NCBI GenBank assembly: GCA_938010745.1
Contig: CALLVF010000048.1
Location: 1 to 6,246, forward strand
Length of the DNA stretch: 6,246 bases
Direction: 5' to 3'
From: an uncultured Patescibacteria group bacterium
GTDB taxonomy: Bacteria; Patescibacteriota; Microgenomatia; UBA1406; GWC2-37-13
The notes under the pieces were generated by a model, which was given only the letters and a program-made list of their open reading frames with translations, was not told the DNA's origin and searched no databases. Below, piece after piece: positions 1-5,507 of the stretch. Every line of letters starts with the position of its first letter. Positions within the stretch are counted from its first letter, which is position 1. Both the position numbers and the translations under genes were made by a program.

Positions 1-1
1 A

Positions 2-37
2 AAAGAAGTGTTTGAGGGGTTTGAGATTGTTAAATAA
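2..37 (+). CDS. Possible C-terminal end of an upstream gene
   Basis: The frame beginning at base 2 is open from the window edge and reads KEVFEGFEIVK before a TAA at 35-37. The composition (alternating charged and hydrophobic residues, no low-complexity A/T run) is protein-like. One other frame is also open to base 48, but it runs into the repeat array. Eleven codons are too few to name a family. If real, the gene stops exactly where the A/T repeat array starts. Sequence upstream of the window would settle it. Confidence 0.3.
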   Translation, partial: KEVFEGFEIVK

Positions 38-90
38 ACAAATAGGCAAATAAGCAAATAAGCAAATATTACAAATAAACAAATAAATAC
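32..90 (+). repeat. Tandem array of 8-9 bp A/T-rich units
   Basis: About seven consecutive units of the form AAATARRC (for example AAATAAAC, AAATAGGC, and AAATAAGC twice) start at 32, 40, 48, 56, 64, 73 and 81. One unit (64-72, AAATATTAC) is 9 bp. Similar units on the other strand fill about 484-518 downstream of the S23 gene, so the array forms one side of an inverted pair. Units are direct with no spacers, so it is not a CRISPR array. It may be a slipped-strand microsatellite or the end of a mobile cassette. Confidence 0.8.
64..89 (+). repeat. Left arm of 26-bp inverted repeat
   Basis: This segment begins AAATATTACAAATAA and is matched by the reverse complement of 493-518 at 24 of 26 positions. 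It ends 21 bases before the S23 start codon. Because both arms are built of related 8-9 bp units, part of the match could come from low-complexity sequence. The irregular unit AAATATTAC in both arms at the same place argues for a shared origin. Confidence 0.75.
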
Positions 91-110
91 TTAAATGTTA
101 GAATGAATTA

Positions 111-475
111 ATGAATAAATATCGCAATACTTCGAGAGATATTAATACCCGAATCTACAATTTTGTTGTTAGTTGTTTTAAAAATGTTGTTAAAAAGATT
201 CCTAAAAAGACAGAAAATCTTCCAATAATAGAACAAATATCATCTTCACTAACCTCAATAGGAGCAAACGATCAAGAAGCTGACGGCTCAATAACTAGAA
301 AAGATTTTATTGCCAAATGTGCTATTGTCAAAAAGGAAGCTAAAAAACATCCTATTGGCTTTCATTTATTAAAGATGCAGAACTATTAGACAGAAATATT
401 ATTAAACCATATATTAAAGAATGCCAAGAAATCCTTTTTATTGTTTCTAAAATTATTTTAAACACTCGCAGTTGA
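111..475 (+). pseudogene. S23 / four-helix-bundle family protein, broken by one frameshift
   Basis: The first frame from ATG 111 carries the S23 signature: a first helix (about residues 13-30), TSIGANDQEA at 48-57, KDFIAK at 64-69 and KKEAK at 74-78. It then loses similarity and stops at 389. The -1 frame takes over at once with YWLSFIKDAELL and continues through a final helix to TGA 473-475. Joined, the product would be about 121 residues, the normal family length. The break is at the A6 run 342-347. Family members usually have KEAKET-YWL there, so a single lost base in a codon like GAA explains it. The ATG at 111 fits the family N-terminus, though no Shine-Dalgarno site precedes it. Members are small helical proteins that can assemble into oligomers; the role of free-standing copies is unclear. 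An assembly error or slippage on A6 remains possible, so the gene could be functional. Confidence 0.85.
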
Positions 476-492
476 ATCCTATTTGCAATATT

Positions 493-518
493 TGTTTATT
501 TGATTATTTGTAATATTT
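493..518 (-). repeat. Right arm of 26-bp inverted repeat
   Basis: Read on the minus strand it starts AAATATTACAAATAA, as the left arm does at 64. It differs from that arm at only two positions. It begins 17 bases after the stop codon of the repaired S23 frame, so the two arms bracket the gene almost symmetrically. In a transcript of the whole unit the arms could pair into a long A-U stem that closes around the coding region. Confidence 0.75.
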
Positions 519-525
519 TTAATAG

Positions 526-553
526 TTGCAAAAATAAAAATCTTTGGTATAAT
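526..553 (+). promoter_or_regulatory. Extended -10 sigma70-type promoter for a short RNA
   Basis: A consensus TATAAT (548-553) is preceded by TGG, giving an extended -10. TTGCAA (526-531, 4 of 6 to TTGACA) lies 16 bases upstream. The predicted start site is about 560. It sits just outside the right inverted arm, 51 bases after the S23 stop, and is the best promoter in the window. It drives the unit that ends at the terminator near 701. Confidence 0.75.
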
Positions 554-568
554 AGAACAATTAGGTTT

Positions 569-622
569 ATGAAAAACACGGTTTTATTTTACATTATCCT
601 CCTTTTCATTGTCCTTATATAA
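569..622 (+). CDS. 17-residue hydrophobic leader or membrane peptide
   Basis: ATG 569 opens a frame encoding MKNTVLFYIILLFIVLI, ending at TAA 620-622. It begins about 9 bases after the predicted transcription start and has only a weak AGG ahead of it. Eleven of 17 residues are Ile, Leu or Val after a Lys-containing N-terminus. That fits two ideas: a leader peptide of the branched-chain attenuator type, or a tiny membrane peptide like type I toxins. T-rich DNA encodes hydrophobic residues by chance, and no branched-chain operon follows. The start close to a good promoter and the position over the alternative hairpin are the main arguments that it is translated. Confidence 0.4.
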   Translation: MKNTVLFYIILLFIVLI

Positions 623-645
623 AGGAGGGGAGGATGTGTAGATAA
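621..645 (+). promoter_or_regulatory. Very strong Shine-Dalgarno sequence before a 3-codon frame
   Basis: AAAGGAGGGGAGG (621-633) holds two overlapping anti-16S matches. The first GGAGG (624-628) is 5 bases before ATG 634. That frame encodes only Met-Cys-Arg before TAA 643-645. The site overlaps the stop codon of the 17-residue peptide, so coupling is likely if either is translated. It is also the segment used in both alternative RNA structures. It may be a minigene, a ribosome landing site that controls folding, or the start of a gene that lost its frame. Confidence 0.6.
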
Positions 646-677
646 AACCAAAAATAAAAAAAAATTTTAAAAAACAT

Positions 678-701
678 CCTCCCGGAAACGGGAGGTTTTT
701 T
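678..701 (+). terminator. Intrinsic terminator, GAAA tetraloop hairpin plus T6
   Basis: Perfect 7-bp stem CCTCCCG (678-684) / CGGGAGG (689-695) closed by a GAAA tetraloop, followed directly by six T (696-701). It ends the short RNA that starts near 560. Its left arm with flanking bases (674-683) is also perfectly complementary to 628-637, which would abolish the hairpin when paired. Confidence 0.9.
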
Positions 702-812
702 GTTGAGAGAAAGCTTATTTTTGAAACCTTTTTAGTTATTAGTTTCCTTATCATCTTTTTTGCGTTGATAGGAATAAGAGAGTAAAAAATAAAAGTTTTT
801 ATTTATATAGTT

Positions 813-1170
813 ATGGTAGAAGAATTAAAACCATATACAGCCAATGAAGAAATCACCCGTTCAAAATACTTAGAGGATGAGTAATTAGAGTATGAACCAA
901 CGCCTGAAGAAACATGTAGTTGGGTAGAAAATTTGGTAAAAGAAACCGAGAAGAGCGGACAGTAGCGCGAGTTGAGACAGAATATTTATCAAATTTATTT
1001 AAAGAAGGAGTGAATCAAGCAAGAACTCTAGGCAGGAACTTTTATCTGGAAAAGAACTTAACTGGTGGGATATTAAAAAGTATAGAAAAATAATGGGTAG
1101 AGTTTTTAATGTTACCTCAGAAGGTCAATTGGTAGCATTATTAGGACAGTGTGCCTTAAATAGATTTTAA
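813..1170 (+). pseudogene. Multiply broken gene of unknown family
   Basis: ATG 813 begins MVEELKPYTANEEITRSKYL and hits TAA at 882-884. The same frame continues protein-like (EYEPTPEETCSWVENLVKET) to TAG 963-965. The next frame continues from about 962 (VARVETEYLSNLFKEGVNQ). Near 1015-1030 reading moves again to a frame giving QELLSGKELNWWDIKKYRK and later SEGQLVALLGQ, ending at TAA 1168-1170. Together about 117 residues survive with one stop and two frameshifts. Composition stays protein-like across the joins, which argues for recent decay of one gene over three small genes. I do not recognise the family. It follows the attenuator-like leader and may have been its target. There is no Shine-Dalgarno site. 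Confidence 0.6.
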
Positions 1171-1213
1171 TGTTGAACGATAAGTGATTAATTAAAAATT
1201 CGTTTATCAGTTT

Positions 1214-1236
1214 CCCGCCTGCGATGGTGGGGTTTT
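1214..1236 (+). terminator. GC-rich hairpin before the 749-residue gene: terminator or start control
   Basis: CCCGCC (1214-1219) pairs with GGTGGG (1226-1231), five G-C pairs and one G-U, with a 6-base loop. A further G and T4 follow (1233-1236). It looks like a weak or decayed terminator for whatever precedes it. The right arm GGTGGGG is also the only G-rich stretch near the ATG at 1243, so the hairpin could instead hide a poor Shine-Dalgarno site. The two roles cannot be told apart here. Confidence 0.45.
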
Positions 1237-1242
1237 AGCAAT

Positions 1243-3492
1243 ATGAGTAGAGGACCAGAAAGCTTTAGACCGATCGAGCGGCAAAGGCTAACGCCTTCTG
1301 TCCCTGATCCATTAGAGGGTATTATTGAGGGCGCAAACAGACATGAAAGATATCGCCGATTTATGGATGATGTATTGTCAAAAATCTGGCCTGAAGGTAC
1401 TGAATCAGGAGAGTGGGGTAACGATTTTCACAGAACTGAAAGATTTGAAGGTGGAAACATCGATGGATATAGTCAATTTTCTCCATGCGCACGGGATCCA
1501 AAAGCGATTACTGCTGCTCAATTCGAGGCGATGGTACAAAACTTAGGAACTCCTGATTATATTCGAGTGATTTCTGTTCCTCCGCAAATATTGGTACCAG
1601 ATACGCCCATTGTTAATGTTGGAGGGTCGTGTGTTATAGAAACCCACGGTGTAAGAACATTAACAGAATTAAAAAAATATTTATCTAATCTTCGGGAGCG
1701 ATTGACGGACCCAAATATTTCCCCTGAAAAAAGAACTGAACTCCAACGAGAAATTGATAGATACAGTCGATATTTGTCAGACGTGGCTAGAAGAATGATT
1801 GATATGGCTCCAACTATTACTCACATATCAGGAGCACTTCTTGGAGGATACGAAAGCGGAGTCCATCTTATTGAAAGCGATATGTGGAGAGAAAGGATAG
1901 AGAAAGAATATGAATTACCCCACGAAGAAGCGGTCCAAATAGTTAAAGATGCATATCAAAGAATTCATGAAGCAGTGCAAAGAAGGTCAAGATTGATTAA
2001 CCCTAACTCAACCCTTATTGCTGTCAATTTCGATGAGCTTGGATTAAGAGAGGCAATTGGTAAATGGTTGTCTCAAATTGGACTAGCTGAGGCTGACGAT
2101 TATCGAGTAATCGAAGTAATTTACACCTATGTTGGACCACAACAGCTTGATCTTTTAAAACGAGCTCTACAAAATCGTTTACAATCAGGAGAATTAACAG
2201 AGGAAGAGTGTCTAAAAGCCCAAAGAATGCTTAATGCCACCTATCATGTGAGAGGTAAACAAGTAGACCATCTCCGTTGGGGATCAATGAACTTACCAAA
2301 AGACGTTATTATGGGGTTGCGAGAAATGACAGATGAAGAGCAAGAAAAACTTAAAACAGACGTCGCTTACAAAATAGGAGTTCGTTTAATGCAGGCAGTT
2401 TATAGGGCACACAAAGAAAATCGGGCTAACGCAATTGCCGTTGGATTCGCTGATCTACCTACTTTTGGCGGTGGCGTCCAGCATGAAGACAGAAATGTCG
2501 GTTTTCAATTCAAAGGAAGACCTGGGGAGGAGGCATACTTTAGTTCAGTTCAACAACAACTAACTCATCCTGCCCGACTCCATCGATTAAATGTTAATGA
2601 ACACTTAGAGTGGTTAAAAGGTTATACTGTTGACAACACTCTGGTTAAAAAGCAATTACTCATTGAATTAGAAAAACTCCAAGAACAGGTCAAACCTTTT
2701 GAGACAGCATTAAATACGGCCACAAAGAAGTTATCAGAAATTGAAAGAAGAATTGCTTCTTATGATGCTTTGATAGAAACACAAAAAGGAATAATTAGGC
2801 TTGTTGATTTTTTAAGCTCTGATGAAATTCAGACAGTTGACACCGAACTTCAAGCAAGCGCCAAAACTTTATTGGACCAAATACAAAAAAAATTAGCCGC
2901 TGTCAAAAAGAGAGCAGATGAGGGAATAGCGACGGATCAAGATAATAAAGACTTAGAACAATTGCCACAACTGATTGAGGTATTATCAGCGGTTTGTAGT
3001 GGTCGTAAACCAGAACTTACTGACAGTATTCGAACAAATCTTAACGAAATAAAAGATGGAGCTCAAAAAATGATTGTAGATCTCGAGATTCAAAAGGAAA
3101 AAAAACTCAAAGAACAACAGCAAGCTCAGCAAGAAGTAGCTCGTGCTCACGATCAGTTAGCTCCTTTTATGTCTGCGCAACAAAGAATTGCCGAAATCAG
3201 ACAAGAAATAACTCAGATTGCTTCACTAAGTTATTTTCCTTTAAGAGATAATCCTTTTGTTCATCATGCCATGCAATTTTTATGGGACCCAGATTTTGTA
3301 TTTTTCCTGAAAGAGGTTGTGTTAATTCAAGAACAAAGAAGTCAAGGGCTCCTAACAAAAGAAGATGCAAATAAAAGAATGCGCGAACTTATGGCAACGA
3401 TTTATCCAAAACTTGAAGCCTACATTAATTATCTTTATGGTAGAATTGATTATCCTGATGCTATAAGAAACAGTAGAGTATTTGCTAGTTAA
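1243..3492 (+). CDS. Large coiled-coil protein of unknown function (749 aa)
   Basis: I do not recognise the family. There is no signal peptide and no membrane segment, so it is probably cytosolic. The N-terminal two thirds are mixed helix and strand. They include a short helical pair at about 158-186, a Gly-rich IAVGFADLPTFGGGVQHEDR stretch near 398-417, and many aromatic and Trp residues, which suggests a folded core. Residues about 468-520 and 600-661 are charged heptad-like helices (the second with a Gln-rich KEQQQAQQE run) and probably form coiled coils. A non-coiled C-terminal part (about 662-749) has FLWDPDFVFF. The ATG at 1243 is the first possible start, with only a poor GGTGGGG ahead. 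It is followed after 25 bases by the DUF1177 gene and then the ATPase, and the three are likely co-transcribed. A structural partner or substrate-handling component for the ATPase is possible but only inferred from position. Confidence 0.9.
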   Translation: MSRGPESFRPIERQRLTPSVPDPLEGIIEGANRHERYRRFMDDVLSKIWPEGTESGEWGNDFHRTERFEGGNIDGYSQFSPCARDPKAITAAQFEAMVQNLGTPDYIRVISVPPQILVPDTPIVNVGGSCVIETHGVRTLTELKKYLSNLRERLTDPNISPEKRTELQREIDRYSRYLSDVARRMIDMAPTITHISGALLGGYESGVHLIESDMWRERIEKEYELPHEEAVQIVKDAYQRIHEAVQRRSRLINPNSTLIAVNFDELGLREAIGKWLSQIGLAEADDYRVIEVIYTYVGPQQLDLLKRALQNRLQSGELTEEECLKAQRMLNATYHVRGKQVDHLRWGSMNLPKDVIMGLREMTDEEQEKLKTDVAYKIGVRLMQAVYRAHKENRANAIAVGFADLPTFGGGVQHEDRNVGFQFKGRPGEEAYFSSVQQQLTHPARLHRLNVNEHLEWLKGYTVDNTLVKKQLLIELEKLQEQVKPFETALNTATKKLSEIERRIASYDALIETQKGIIRLVDFLSSDEIQTVDTELQASAKTLLDQIQKKLAAVKKRADEGIATDQDNKDLEQLPQLIEVLSAVCSGRKPELTDSIRTNLNEIKDGAQKMIVDLEIQKEKKLKEQQQAQQEVARAHDQLAPFMSAQQRIAEIRQEITQIASLSYFPLRDNPFVHHAMQFLWDPDFVFFLKEVVLIQEQRSQGLLTKEDANKRMRELMATIYPKLEAYINYLYGRIDYPDAIRNSRVFAS

Positions 3493-3510
3493 TTATCATT
3501 TAATTATCAT
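3489..3510 (+). repeat. Perfect 11-bp tandem duplication at a gene junction
   Basis: TTAATTATCAT occurs twice in a row (3489-3499 and 3500-3510). The first copy contains the TAA stop of the 749-residue gene. The second ends 7 bases before the DUF1177 start. The duplication fills nearly the whole gap and creates the apparent upstream start at 3482. Confidence 0.9.
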
Positions 3511-3517
3511 TAATAAT

Positions 3518-4447
3518 ATGCTATTATCCGAGATCTTAACAATATATCATTTACTCGATAGGCCAACAAAACCAGGAAGAGAATTGCTAAGATTATTTAA
3601 AAAATACAGGATTGGAACAATAACTTTAAAAGAAGTCAAAGAAAAAAAAGGGTCGACGGAGTTTATTAAAATTATTATTCCCGGCAGAAAGGGAAGGATA
3701 AAAAACGGGAAAGCACCAACCCTTGGAATAATTGGGCGCCTCGGTGGTGTTGGCGCCCGACCAAAGATCATTGGCTTTGTTTCTGATGGGGATGGTGCTT
3801 TAACTGCTTTATCTGTTGCCCTGCGATTGATAAAAATGGCTAGCAATGGAGATGTATTTGAGGGTGATATTATTATTGCTACCCACGTTTGCACCAACGC
3901 CCCAACCACACCTCATGAACCAGTTCCATTTATGGGCTCTCCTGTTGATTTAGCCACAATGAATAAATATGAAGTTGACAAAAAGATGGATGCGATTTTA
4001 AGCATTGATACATCACGAGGAAACAGAATTATCAATTACGTCGGTTTTGCGATTTCCCCCACTGTTAAAGAAGGATATATTTTAAGGATTAGTGAAGATT
4101 TATTATCAATAATGGAACAAACGACCGGTAAATTACCGGTTACTTTTCCTATTACTATTCAGGATATTACCCCTTATGGGAACGGCTTATATCACTTTAA
4201 TAGTATTATGCAACCGGCAGTAGCCACTAAAGCTCCGGTTGTTGGGGTTGCCATTACTTCAGAGGTACCGGTAGCTGGGTGTGCTACTGGAATTACCAAC
4301 GCCCCTCAAATCGACGCTGTTGGCAGGTTTGTCATTGAAGTGGCCCAAAGATTTGGTCAAGGCAAATGCTCTTTTTATGATAAAAAAGAGTATAACCTCA
4401 TCATTAAAAAATACGGTAAGTTAACCAAATTTCAAGAGCTGCGCTAG
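3518..4447 (+). CDS. DUF1177 family protein (309 aa)
   Basis: The sequence follows DUF1177 (Pfam PF06675, function not established) almost end to end at the family's usual length of about 300. Recognisable blocks are KGSTEFIKIIIPG (44-56), APTLGIIGRLGGVGARP (66-82), SDGDGA (89-94), IIATHVCTNAPTTPHEPVPF (119-138), SPVDLATMNKYEVD (141-154), then SIDTSRGNRIIN, SPTVKEGYILR and DITPYGNGLYH. The Asp-rich loop with D90 and D92 plus H123, H133 and E134 looks like a possible metal or phosphate site; this is inference. It should be cytosolic. A longer frame starts at 3482, but its extra residues come from the 11-bp tandem duplication and have no family match, so ATG 3518 is preferred. No Shine-Dalgarno site is present. 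The ATPase gene follows after 7 bases. From memory, relatives often lie near peptide-transport or amino-acid genes, and an M20 peptidase lies downstream here. Confidence 0.92.
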   Translation: MLLSEILTIYHLLDRPTKPGRELLRLFKKYRIGTITLKEVKEKKGSTEFIKIIIPGRKGRIKNGKAPTLGIIGRLGGVGARPKIIGFVSDGDGALTALSVALRLIKMASNGDVFEGDIIIATHVCTNAPTTPHEPVPFMGSPVDLATMNKYEVDKKMDAILSIDTSRGNRIINYVGFAISPTVKEGYILRISEDLLSIMEQTTGKLPVTFPITIQDITPYGNGLYHFNSIMQPAVATKAPVVGVAITSEVPVAGCATGITNAPQIDAVGRFVIEVAQRFGQGKCSFYDKKEYNLIIKKYGKLTKFQELR

Positions 4448-4454
4448 CCTAAAT

Positions 4455-5507
4455 ATGGAAGCTGAAGATCTGCGTAGAAACGCCGTCAATAGAGCTAGAG
4501 AGAGGCGAATTGACAACTGGTCAGGAATAAAGTTTTTTGATGGCGATCCTCTGCCCGATAAATTACAGGAGCGTGTTGCAGGAATTACTATTGATTATTT
4601 AAGAGAACAACGGCACGTTTGGCGACCAGAAGAAACTGTTGAAGCAGCGAAACTTTTTTTCGGAATTGAATCAACTGGTCAACGATTGGGATTACAAGTA
4701 ATTGGTGAGCCTCAAAGTGGTAAAGGATCCATCCTCTTTGGCCTTTCAGAAATTTGCGATGTTTTGGGAATAGGTTATGTGTTTATTGATGGACATCATC
4801 AAGAAGTTGAAGGAAGCGTGGTTGCGGAAACAATCGATAATGCACGTAAAATGAGAATCCCTGTTTTCTTTGATAGTACAGATTATTTATTTTTAGGGTC
4901 TCGTAGTGCTGGAAGGTCCATCTCAATAAACAAACAAAAGAAGAGAGTTCCTGTTATTATGAGGGCAATTGATGAGGCAAAAACTATTCCTATCGCTATC
5001 ACTGCCCATGATGAGTTATGGGCGAAAGAATTTCTTAATCTAGATTTAAGAGAGCAGTTTGCTTATATTCTCAACAGCTTCCCAAAATATACTCTTTCGC
5101 CTTATTTACAATCAGAAGCCTCAATACGACAATTCTTACTTGACAATCAAATACCCGAGTGGGTAGTAGATTATTTATTAGGTATGAAAAATGATAGCTT
5201 TGTCAGAGAAGAACTGGCAAAATTAACCCCTCAGTCACTAATTGATTTGGGTTGTAATTTGGGGGGAAACACCCAATTTACTGATGAAGATATATTGACT
5301 GCCTTAAAAGCTTTTTGTGTGCTGAAAGATCTTGCCCGCGCAGAAAAGGACACGTTGTTGTCATTGGTGGAAACTCTCGTTAGCCCCGAGGTGACACTAA
5401 CACAAAAACAGGAAGCTATTTATCAATTGGGGGTTTTGCTATTAAAACTCGAAGGCCGTCGGAGAAATTTGATTGAAATTAGAAGGAAAAAATTACCTCG
5501 GTCGTAA
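4455..5507 (+). CDS. P-loop (AAA+-like) ATPase of unknown role (350 aa)
   Basis: A Walker A motif GEPQSGKGS lies at 84-92 after a strand (LGLQVI), with Gly between Lys and Ser as in adenylate-kinase-type loops. A Walker B-like strand IPVFFDSTDYLF is at 135-146, with Asp140 followed by Ser rather than the usual Glu. A sensor-1-like strand IPIAITAHDELW is at 178-189. This order fits an AAA+ or related P-loop NTPase. Residues 1-80 form a helical, Arg-rich N-terminal region. Residues from about 200 to the end are helical, with a lid-like part around LGGNTQFTDEDILTALKAF, and finish in a basic tail (RRRN...RRKK). No membrane segment is seen. The start follows the DUF1177 stop by 7 bases with no Shine-Dalgarno site, so translation is probably coupled. 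The replaced Walker B Glu could mean slow or absent hydrolysis. The target is unknown; the 749-residue neighbour is the obvious candidate. Confidence 0.85.
   Translation: MEAEDLRRNAVNRARERRIDNWSGIKFFDGDPLPDKLQERVAGITIDYLREQRHVWRPEETVEAAKLFFGIESTGQRLGLQVIGEPQSGKGSILFGLSEICDVLGIGYVFIDGHHQEVEGSVVAETIDNARKMRIPVFFDSTDYLFLGSRSAGRSISINKQKKRVPVIMRAIDEAKTIPIAITAHDELWAKEFLNLDLREQFAYILNSFPKYTLSPYLQSEASIRQFLLDNQIPEWVVDYLLGMKNDSFVREELAKLTPQSLIDLGCNLGGNTQFTDEDILTALKAFCVLKDLARAEKDTLLSLVETLVSPEVTLTQKQEAIYQLGVLLLKLEGRRRNLIEIRRKKLPRS

Larger units (their letters stand above)
64..518 (+). mobile_element. Candidate IVS-like cassette: S23 gene bounded by inverted repeats
   Basis: The unit is 455 bp: inverted arm, short gap, S23-family gene, short gap, inverted arm. 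In some bacteria (Leptospira, Coxiella), intervening sequences inserted in 23S rRNA genes have complementary ends that form a stem, encode an S23 four-helix-bundle protein, and are of similar size. That is established knowledge. Here the same plan is seen outside any rRNA gene. I see no transposase and no clear target-site duplication (flanks AATAAGC and TTAATAG differ), so mobility is inference. The alternative is a chance arrangement of low-complexity repeats around an ordinary S23 gene. Confidence 0.4.
560..701 (+). ncRNA. Leader/small RNA with attenuator-like alternative structures
   Basis: The unit runs from the predicted start near 560 to the T-tract at 696-701, about 140 nt. Structure A pairs 580-587 with 642-649 (8 bp), 591-594 with 634-637, and 598-602 with 629-633. 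An alternative inner pairing is 598-605 with 621-628 (8 bp). Structure B pairs 628-637 with 674-683, a perfect 10 bp that destroys the terminator's left arm. A and B exclude each other. A short peptide frame (569-622) covers the left strand of structure A, so ribosome position could decide the outcome. I match it to no known riboswitch or T-box. It may be an attenuator leader for the now broken gene at 813, or a stand-alone small mRNA. The structures were paired by hand without energies. Confidence 0.55.

Noticed and set aside
32..90. CRISPR array
   Set aside because: Units are 8-9 bp, directly adjacent, with no spacers and no cas genes.
342..348. Programmed -1 frameshift on AAAAAAC in the S23 gene
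   Set aside because: The classical slippery heptamer is out of phase here (codons read AAA AAA CAT), and no stimulatory stem or upstream Shine-Dalgarno site is evident. A lost base is simpler.
111..475. Avd-like accessory protein of a diversity-generating retroelement
   Set aside because: Avd shares the four-helix-bundle fold, but there is no reverse transcriptase, template repeat or variable repeat in the window.
882..965. Stop-codon reassignment to explain the in-frame TAA and TAG
   Set aside because: Known recoding in this bacterial radiation concerns UGA. The intact genes here use TAA and TAG as normal stops, and the region also has frameshifts.
1325..1546. 73-codon plus-strand frame inside the 749-residue gene
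   Set aside because: It lies wholly inside a long, protein-like frame and has no start signal or family features of its own.
3482..3517. Upstream start for DUF1177 overlapping the previous gene
   Set aside because: The 12 extra residues come from an 11-bp tandem duplication and do not belong to the family; ATG 3518 gives the usual N-terminus.
3547..3909. 120-codon minus-strand frame opposite DUF1177
   Set aside because: It is antisense to the strongly conserved DUF1177 blocks, and its composition is what the reverse of those codons gives.
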